The notes below the pieces were generated by a model. It was not told the origin of the DNA. It saw only the letters and a list, made by a program, of their open reading frames with translations, and searched no databases. This document shows, piece by piece, positions 58,201-64,000 of a stretch of DNA of 64,000 bases; positions within the stretch are counted from its first letter, which is position 1, and every line of letters begins with the position of its first letter. The stretch comes from Bactrocera neohumeralis (lineage: Eukaryota; Arthropoda; Insecta; Diptera; Tephritidae). The position numbers and the translations under genes were made by a program. The stretch lies in the NCBI RefSeq assembly GCF_024586455.1, contig NC_065921.1, positions 1,488,001 to 1,552,000 of the forward strand. The letters run 5' to 3'.

Positions 58201-58760
58201 ACCGCGTACATTGTGTATTCTTGTTCTCTCATTTCATTTTTGATCTGAACTTACATACATCGGTAACTGCTTTTTACATATATACACATACATATATAGT
58301 ATTGTAAGACCTAGACTAGGACCTTGAAAACAATATTAATTGAAAATTCAAACTACACAACTTCACCAAAAAATTGCATTGCTTATTAAAACGAATTTTC
58401 CGAACGAATCAACACCATAAAACCGAAAAGAGATTTTTAGGAGTGACAATTTAATCTCATTAAATATTAGGTGTTCGATGGCTCAAAGTGTATAGTGTGG
58501 AGTAGAGAAAAAGCTTTCATGTGCATATTACAAATTTTTCATTAACAATTAAGCCATATGAAAAACATCTGTAAACATTAGTTGGTACTACTTACAATTA
58601 TGGCCAGATAGTAACGGTAATCATATGGCAGTGGCCCATCGCCGTCCATAATGAAGTTTTGTGTTCGTAGAAAATGATCGAGGAAACGCGGATGATAATT
58701 AATCACCTGCGTGACCTGATCCAACTCCAAATCTTCCATATTGTAATCTTGATTAGAACA
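43883..58760 (-). CDS. Sesn: Sestrin, seven coding exons seen, 5' end incomplete
   Basis: Sestrins are stress-induced proteins that sense leucine, bind GATOR2 and restrain TORC1, and have an AhpD-like redox fold. Exons in transcript order: 58760-58596, 46281-46099, 46020-45615, 45548-45236, 45165-44982, 44290-44180, 43969-43883. All phases fit, giving 482 residues from the start of the first exon seen. The first holds VTQVINYHPRFLDHFLRTQ. The next has AAARHQCPYLV and SKLRAIYDINKILAHRPWLL. The third has VVHAMVLLSHFHSLSSFVF followed by a Gln/Asn-rich linker. Then come YIEDPTFTYQDFARRG, then FRRAIWNYIQCIYGIRHDDYDYGE (split here as FRRAIWNYIQ and HDDYDYGEVNQ), and VHVNLMIMEARNQAELLYAL. It ends in RYMT, as in other sestrins. 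The first exon seen starts in phase 0 at TGT with an acceptor before it, so an upstream exon is expected. An in-frame ATG (MEDLELDQ) would give 475 residues. Confidence 0.93.
46573..47122 (+). mobile_element. mariner element, internally deleted, TA duplication
   Basis: The ends TTAGGCTGTCAAAAAAGTCT and AGACTATTTTGACAACCTTA are imperfect inverted repeats with TA on each side (46571-46572 and 47123-47124). Both keep CTTGCGGTAT just inside. The total is 550 bases. Confidence 0.85.
46754..47080 (+). pseudogene. mariner transposase N-terminal half
   Basis: From the ATG at 46754 the frame gives MEQNKEKIRHILQYYCDKG, then AQRWFQRFRSGVEVVEDAP and DRHSSSRSISQELGMSHQ, the two helix-turn-helix units of a mariner transposase. 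The frame then runs straight into the 3' end of the element and stops. The whole DDE catalytic domain is deleted, leaving a DNA-binding-only protein of 108 residues. Confidence 0.85.
47191..48284. other. Sesn intron, nothing recognised
   Basis: AT-rich sequence with tacatatgta tracts near 47900. Open frames on both strands are repeat-driven. Confidence 0.5.
48285..48628 (+). repeat. DINE-like repeat (family 1), 5' truncated
   Basis: It carries 'actatagcatatagctgccatac', 'aaccgaacgatcg' and the 3' end gaagggtatattaacttcagtgcagccgaagttaacg. This end forms the family hairpin AACTTCagtgcagccGAAGTT before a T-rich terminus. It is highly similar to 51240-51510. Confidence 0.65.
48629..50983. other. 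Sesn intron, no gene seen
   Basis: Tacatatgta tracts (48950-49020), AT-rich DNA, and a G+C-richer block at 50560-50700 with CAG/CAA-type repeats on the minus strand. Open frames near 48717 lack support. Confidence 0.45.
50984..51512 (+). repeat. DINE-like repeat (family 1), longest copy
   Basis: It starts ttataccctgaacagggtat, a short palindrome. It continues 'gcgtcggagaccctataaagtat', 'gagtcgatttagccatgtccgtccgtctgtctg' and 'ctgaacgatcggaatcaagg'. The order of these blocks matches Drosophila DINE-1/INE-1. The 3' hairpin is lost; the copy stops at gtgaagggtaac. Confidence 0.65.
51542..52277. mobile_element. foldback-type MITE with three nested inverted repeats and TTAA flanks
   Basis: The outer ends GGGGGAGGGGGTAAGGTTTG (51542-51561) and CAAACCTTACCCCCCCC (52261-52277) are inverted repeats flanked by TTAA (51538-51541 and 52278-52281). 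Inside, CGGTGACCAGCCTACA (51757-51772) pairs perfectly with 52057-52072, and TGACGTCGAGTTTTT (51844-51858) pairs perfectly with 51974-51988. No transposase is encoded. The TTAA target suggests piggyBac-type mobilisation, but the G-rich start differs from the usual CCC. Confidence 0.7.
52282..52856. other. Sesn intron, nothing recognised
   Basis: AT-rich sequence with tatatgtat tracts near 52620-52740. No gene is seen. Confidence 0.5.
52857..54075 (+). pseudogene. non-LTR retrotransposon (LINE, Jockey/I group) 3' part, heavily decayed
   Basis: The region is richer in G+C than its surroundings and full of stops and shifts. Near 53920-54060 it translates to VLTGHCPIGTHALRLKIL and CQSCREEDELETSKHFHLHC, the C-terminal region of LINE ORF2 with its Cys/His finger. 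Near 53820 a HSGIVGNYKS-like piece recalls the RNase H domain. Upstream pieces (for example VKAVYLSGRWIAALSGD near 53020) are compatible but not diagnostic. No poly(A) tail or target duplication was found. Confidence 0.6.
54076..54481. other. Sesn intron, nothing recognised
   Basis: AT-rich spacer between the LINE remnant and a DINE-like repeat. It contains a CAA/TTG-type repeat near 54320-54345. Confidence 0.5.
54482..55073 (-). repeat. DINE-like repeat (family 2, copy D), reverse orientation
   Basis: The plus strand begins acaagtaggaaagc...gttcggctgcaaccgaac, the reverse complement of the family 3' hairpin. It ends ttatactctgtagcaacaggttgctagagtata, the reverse of the family 5' end. The middle contains 'ttacgcatc' and a 'tttcgcttag' remnant. 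Confidence 0.65.
55074..56387. other. Sesn intron, no gene seen
   Basis: Mixed sequence with a tacatatgtatgtatgtaca tract near 55920 and a gtatg microsatellite at 56341-56373. Open frames here have no family signal. Confidence 0.45.
56388..56690 (-). repeat. DINE-like repeat (family 1), reverse, degraded
   Basis: It shows 'ccgtgaagatgtcttg', 'atacaagaacttgattttgttcgttc' and 'gtcagctatatactaaag', the reverse complement of the family-1 body seen at 48285 and 51240. Confidence 0.5.
57437..57463. repeat. (atgt)n microsatellite
   Basis: A run of about six atgt units after tacat. Similar runs are at 56345 and 62935. Confidence 0.85.
57570..57665 (+). pseudogene. mariner-superfamily transposase fragment
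   Basis: The translation IGPYFFKDAVGQ, then after a one-base shift VTVNGDHI, matches a catalytic-core motif of the same insect transposase type as the remnant at 4661. No ends are visible. Confidence 0.5.
57977..58058. repeat. near-perfect 31-bp hairpin with 20-base loop
   Basis: The left arm 57977-58007 (CGGACTTCAGAAATTTCTG...) and the right arm 58028-58058 are inverted copies differing at one position. The whole is 82 bases, the size of a microRNA precursor. It lies in the large Sesn intron, about 540 bases from the exon at 58596. It could be a small-RNA precursor, a transposon relic or a chance palindrome; see findings. Confidence 0.75.
58596..58760 (-). CDS. Sesn: Sesn coding exon (first one seen)
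   Basis: On the minus strand a tttcag acceptor precedes TGTTCTAATCAAG and a gtaagt donor follows ATAATT. The 55 codons read CSNQDYNMEDLELDQ, then VINYHPRFLDHFLRTQ, then GDGPLPYDYRYYLAII. These match the conserved sestrin N-terminal segment that leads into the AAARHQC motif of the next exon. Confidence 0.9.
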
Positions 58761-59875
58761 CTGAAATCGTAAACAGAAAATATTTATTTAATAATATTTA
58801 CTGAAAATAATGAACTAAATAAATAAATAATCAAAAGTGAGTATAAATTAATGGCTAATAGATACTTAAACTTCCATTATGTAAAATATATATAAAATGA
58901 TTAAAACATGTGTGGTCAACTAGACTTTTTTAGATGATCTTTCTTTCATTTGAATAATCGATGTATCTTTGAAAGGTCGTTAGTATTAAAGATATTATGA
59001 CCAGCATTTGTACTCGTATAGCTATGTCAGTGTATTCGTAAGCTACTTTCATGAAAATCTTTAATATAGTATATATTTTGCTGTCGAGGACTAAGAAGCC
59101 TAATAAATCCAATCATCAACAAACAAATGCATTAGCTCGTTCCCTTCTGAGCAAGAACCAAATACATATACCATGTACGTATTCTAAAATCTAGAATAGG
59201 GTATATACGAAAACATTTACATATATAAATTACGTGTCACGTGTTCTCTGGAGTACACTTTTCCGACTACTAAACCGATTTTAATAAAATGTATACATAT
59301 ATCAGTTGTGTTAAAAGTGAAAACCATTCATAAACATACAAAATGTATTTGTAAACATAAGCATTTGTTCAAAACTTAAAACAAAACAAAAATAATAAAT
59401 TTGTTTCTTAAGTGCTAAATATCATTAGCTAGTCAAGTTTCTGTTGCAAAAGCGTTTTTCAATTCAAAATATAAATAAAAATTCTATTGATTATTTTTCA
59501 AATGCTGAAACTGAATACATAATTGGGAAAAACGACAATTGATCATTTCTTGCTAGTTTCTTTACTCTATCGTTTTTCGCTCTTTGTGAGAGCAACTGGC
59601 AATCATATTCATCCTGATAGCTAGCAGTTAAGATACAAACCTAATAATTATTATAATTTTGAGTAAAATGTTAAATGAAAAAATCCTTATTTTTTCCATT
59701 GACAAATATCTGTATCATCCATTCTCAAAACTTAAGTTCAAGTACAATCTCCTGGATACCTTTACCAACAATAACATTTTTGCCGTATTGAATAGTTTAT
59801 TATAATAGTATTTAATGTAAATAAATATATCATATCCACAGCAACACGTGGCGGATCTACTAGTAAATATAAAAA
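58761..59875. other. Sesn upstream intron, no exon recognised
   Basis: AT-rich. A segment near 59240-59300 (ttttccgactactaaaccgatttt) looks like another repeat tail. No sestrin exon is seen. Confidence 0.4.
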
Positions 59876-60152
59876 ATGTCAATGAAAAAAGTTTTCCATA
59901 CAAGAAACTGATTTTGATTGGTCATTTTATATGGCAGCTATATGTGGTAAAATTCGGATATCTTGGAAAGAAAACGACGGGACTTTTTTACTTATATACA
60001 GAGGGACAGGTGGCCATACAGACAAACAGAATGACTAAATCGACTCAATACGTCACACAGATCATTTATATATAAATTTTATAGTCGCCGCCGTTTCCCT
60101 CCGAGTGTTAGAAACTTCGTGGCAAACTTGGTACGCTCTGTACAGGGTATAA
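59876..60152 (-). repeat. DINE-like repeat (family 1), reverse, 5' end intact
   Basis: The plus strand ends 'gtaccctgt'-type palindrome (tacagggtata). Before it are 'cgactcaatacgtcacacagatcatt' and 'acaaacttcg'-type blocks, the reverse complement of the family-1 5' half at 50984-51140. The inner end fades near ggcagctatatgtgg. Confidence 0.6.
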
Positions 60153-63100
60153 AGAAACTAATTGAATATACATACATACGTACATGTTTATATGTATGTA
60201 TATATATGTAAGTAACATAATAATATGCAGCTTCAGCATTCTAGCCTTTGACACTGACGTGTAATCGCCGTTGACTTTTCTAATTTGTTCAATGTTTTAG
60301 ATAAGCATATGTCTTCATCATCATTTGCATAAAGCTTATGAATATATTTAAGTGCTAAAAGCTTTTATAAGCAGCATTTGTTTACTAATATTTTGCATGA
60401 ATTGAATATGTCAACGAAACTGGATGGCGAATACACTGAAGAACAGATAATGTCTACCACCAGCGCCTCACACTCGATGTTTTCGCTACTATTCACTATG
60501 GGTTAATAATTAATTATAGTTTAGACTGTTTAATATTCATTGCTGACTTAAATGGCGCCAATGCTAATGAGCTGCTCTTTGCAACAAATGTTTCCACATG
60601 CACAAACTTAGATTTGTACATAAAGTTTCAGCAATGTATATTTAAAACAGCGAATTTTCAGCTAACATGGCGTATGAGCAATTTGCTCTAAGAAAATTTT
60701 AGTTAAGACAAATAAAACCAGTTTGCCTCACACTGTTCTACTCTCGGCAGTGTTAAGATTCAGTTGTTTTTACATTTTAACTGAAAATCGAAGACATCCC
60801 TAAAAGCAATCATTAATACCAAACTAAATTACAAAAAAAAATTGTAAATTGTAAGGACCACAGAAGAGATAGGTATTGCTAAACTTCAGTTAGAAGAACA
60901 AAGGTCTAACAAGTGGTAAATAAATAAAAAAAGTAAGGATGCAGCAGTAACTGGCGGTGTTGAAACAATATCTACAACATTGCCGTTCTATACCCTAAAT
61001 ATAATCAAGCGTCGTGTTCTTAAAACAGTGGGTTCAATCACAAAACCGATAATAGAATTGAAGGCATTTACGAGTATATAATTATTAATAAATAAGAAAC
61101 TTTACGACTTCAACCTACTTTACCCTGACCATATTACCAAGCAGCCGACAGACGGTAATAATATGCATGAGTGGAAATGCTTTAAACAATTCACATGCTT
61201 CATATATACACGCATATGAAAGTATTCACTCGAGCATGTTGTAAATATGTGCAGTGTTATTTACTTGTAAGCGAGAAATAGAAAAAACACAAGTAATATA
61301 AACTATCAAATTAAAAAATACTTTTCATATTCATAAACAGCGTGAACGCGACAAGTTTTCAATTAGCGTTTAACGGCTACATGTCTGAACGTTTCGACTG
61401 ACGCGAGACAAACTTCACTGAACTATGTTACTGACTCGACGAAAATTTGCATATTTGTACAATTTGAGACGAACGAATACACACATGCACATTGGAACAC
61501 AGATGGGCGATGGCCAACTTATTAAGCGCGCCGAATATCACCTCTTATTTCACATTTATTGTTGTTACTGCCTCTCCCATTGAAGAATTATGACTTTTTG
61601 TACATTTACTCGTTTCTATATTTGTTTTCGACAATAAAAAAATAGAGTCTACGCGCTGGCGCAAAAATGAACGTGAATTGTAAAACTTATGACAGTTTTG
61701 AGTCCATCAAATACTGCAATATTTGGTCGGCGGTTAAGGTCACAAACAGATAGGCAATGGCAGCAAGCAAAAAGATAAACAAACTAATAAAACAGAAATG
61801 GGAAATTTATATAGTATACTATGCAAATATAAAGCGTACAGTGCACACACACTCAAATGCATTAATAGCTATAATAAGTACTGTGTGCGTACGTGCCGTG
61901 TTTGCATAAAACTTTATGTCTTTATTGCTTTTATTTATTTTATGTGCGCTCGCAACTCTATTGGTATAAAGCATTAGGTAAACACTCTGTTGACAATAAA
62001 CCACAGCCGTTTTCAAAACTGACATACGCTGCTGTTGCATTGGACATCTTACTGAGGAAAGTCCCAAGCAAATGGAGTAATTATTTAAAATTGTCTGCCT
62101 TAAGCAAATATCCAATGGTGCGACCTTTTTGATTCCTTGAAATAATATTCGAACGACTTTCTTAAGTGGCTAAGAAAGACTAATGCCGTTGTCTTAATGT
62201 CAAGACTCCTTCCTTAGGTAAAGTTAACCATAGCTTATCTGACAGATGGTTACTAACCAGACATTGAAAAACGGCCATAACGAGAGAAATAACAGTGAAT
62301 ATTATTATTGCTACAAATAAGTTTAAAAAGGTGTTCGGCATTTCGTTAAAAAGCAGAATTGCATACATACAATGAGTTTATGAGCATGTCACGTCGCATT
62401 TTGAACGCTTGAATTGCCATTAGAATTCAGTGAGAGCATGATAGTATAAAAATGCTTATTCGCGTACTTCTTACGAACTGGTTAATTTGAAGTCTTGAAC
62501 TTGTCCAATAGTTTGTCAAGTCAAGTTCTTGAAACTTTTTTAACGTCGCCATGTTTCTTTTAGTTTCCCGCTTCAATTGCGTTGTAAAGATATACATAGA
62601 AAAGCTTTAATTACCTCTAGTCCGCGTATTAGTACATGGTACTTCTAGAACTTGGTCAACCACAGCGTGCTGTTCCATTTAAACATACACTTACAAAAGT
62701 TCGAAGTAAATAGATTGCCGAATTGTAAACATGTGTAAAAAGTGACAGCTGTTGTATATCTAAGCTGCATAGACTGAGCATACACAAACCATTATATATA
62801 CGCATACCCGTAAAAGCACGCATACATATTCATATATGTACATATGTATGCACATACATGAAAAACAACCAATATTTCCCCACACTATACATTGGCGCCC
62901 GTCATGTAAATGCAAACGAAAAACTACGAAAATATGTATGTATGTATGTATGTCAGCCGGTCTCGTCTGAGTGGAGGATGTTGCTTTTCCTGTTGCTGCT
63001 GATAAAATGTAAATTATCGCTGCCACTGAGTGTTTTCATGCAATCAAGCTTTAGACAAAACAAATCATTCAGTTCACACATATTTATATTAACAGAAACG

Positions 63101-64000
63101 TAGAGTGAGCTAGCCCAACGTCACTATAAAAAATAATTCTCCCATTTTACACGTACATATGTGTGTGTGCGTTTGTGCGCAGGCAACGTGCTATCAACGC
63201 TCTTTCAGACGAGTACGAGAATTGCTTCGTCTGGTTTTTGTTTTGATTAAATCACTTGTTACTTTACTCTTTCTTTTGCTTTTGTTTTTGTTATTGTTTT
63301 TATTGAGGATGACAACACAACCCAACACAATCGAATGCAGACTTATGAAATTTATTTATCAACAATGTTTTCAATTAAAATGTTACTTATACGCCATGGT
63401 TTAATAGAGGGCGATGCGATAAATCAACAAAGCGAACGATATTCTCCACAATAAGAGAATGTGTAATGTTATTATATAAATTAAAAATCATAAATCAAAG
63501 TTGTTTTATTCTTTACGAAATATTCGCCTTCTTCATGATTCATAAAGCTCATACATATGTACATATATGAATTTTAGTCAAGAGAGGGTACGTGGCGTAT
63601 ACGTAATAAATTTTACATTATACACACCCGGATTAATATGCCTATATTTTCTGCAAATATATTCGTAAATTAGTGGTTACTTAATTCAGGGTCATAAATA
63701 ATTAACAGACGCCACTAAATACGAATATCTATATGAAATAGCAATAAACACTTTAATATACATATATACATACATACATACATGAATGAATGTATAATAA
63801 AAGCAAATAAAACATTATATGTTGTATCGATATCAGCATATGGGTAAATGAGTAAGAAATAAATTTGATTATGTGAATTTTCATAACAAAATATTTATAT
63901 ATAAAATTGTATAGCAGAATTAATTGCACTTATAATATACATGTAATAATTCCTGGATATTAAGGAAGGGAAGACCGTAAATAAAATATTCTTAAATCAA
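60153..64000. other. upstream region of Sesn, no gene recognised
   Basis: I found no coding exon here. A G+C-richer block at about 61340-61470 carries repeated TCAGT/TCAGTC initiator-like elements on the minus strand and could be the Sesn promoter and 5' UTR. A (tatg)n microsatellite lies near 62935. A TATAAA on the plus strand at 63124 is not linked to any gene seen. Confidence 0.35.

Larger units (their letters stand above)
46282..58595 (-). other. 12.3-kb Sesn intron
   Basis: The intron separates the first coding exon seen (58760-58596) from the next (46281). It holds the mariner-in-DINE composite, several DINE-like copies, the foldback element, the LINE remnant and a strong hairpin. No further exon is recognised. 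A G+C-richer block at about 50560-50700 might be an internal promoter. Confidence 0.7.

Noticed and set aside
63121..63130. TATAAA as a promoter for a plus-strand gene
   Set aside because: The downstream frame (63159-63404) is low-complexity Leu/Val-rich sequence with no coding support.
1..64000. tRNA, rRNA or CRISPR features
   Set aside because: No tRNA B-box with cloverleaf context, no rRNA sequence and no spaced direct-repeat array were seen. The regular repeats are insect simple repeats.

Overview
This window is nuclear DNA of a higher fly (Diptera). The genes are intron-rich with orthologues in Drosophila, the non-coding DNA is AT-rich and full of tacatatgta-type repeats, and the mobile elements (mariner, piggyBac, Harbinger, DINE-like repeats, a LINE remnant) resemble those of true fruit flies (Tephritidae). 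The tephritid assignment is an inference from overall texture; no species can be named.

Layout. (1) 998-5288, + strand: a six-exon TPD52-family (tumour protein D52-like) gene. (2) 6540-7895, + strand: a compact seven-exon short-chain dehydrogenase of the retinol dehydrogenase 11-14 type. (3) 11539-37334, + strand: egalitarian (egl), the BicD/dynein cargo adaptor, in nine coding exons. Its first coding exon is cut off from the rest by a 22-kb intron. (4) 30575-32135, - strand: inside that intron, a two-exon gene for an 81-residue cysteine-rich single-pass membrane peptide that I do not recognise. (5) 43883-58760 and upstream, - strand: Sestrin (Sesn). Seven coding exons are seen, with a 12.3-kb intron after the first; its 5' end was not found.

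Mobile DNA. The egl and Sesn introns hold most of it. There is a piggyBac element with both terminal repeats and TTAA duplications but a broken transposase (28335-30448), and a piggyBac-type MITE (20070-20595). A TTAA-flanked foldback element has three nested inverted repeats (51542-52277). Several mariner elements are deleted inside but keep their ends (20612, 24023, 32719, 46573). A truncated mariner (16070) sits inside a DINE-like repeat. A Harbinger element has jumped into a dead mariner (40795-41861). A LINE 3' part is decayed (52857-54075). Two families of DINE-1/Helentron-like repeats end in a 3' hairpin.

The genes do not form an operon or pathway. Egl links mRNA cargo to dynein; Sestrin is a stress-induced, leucine-sensing inhibitor of TORC1; TPD52 proteins act in vesicle traffic; the dehydrogenase is a membrane-anchored NADP(H)-type enzyme. 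The observations most worth a second look are the nested small membrane peptide gene, a near-perfect 31-bp hairpin in a Sesn intron (57977-58058), and the nested-inverted-repeat element at 51542-52277. All splice sites were read by eye from GT/AG signals, phase and family similarity.
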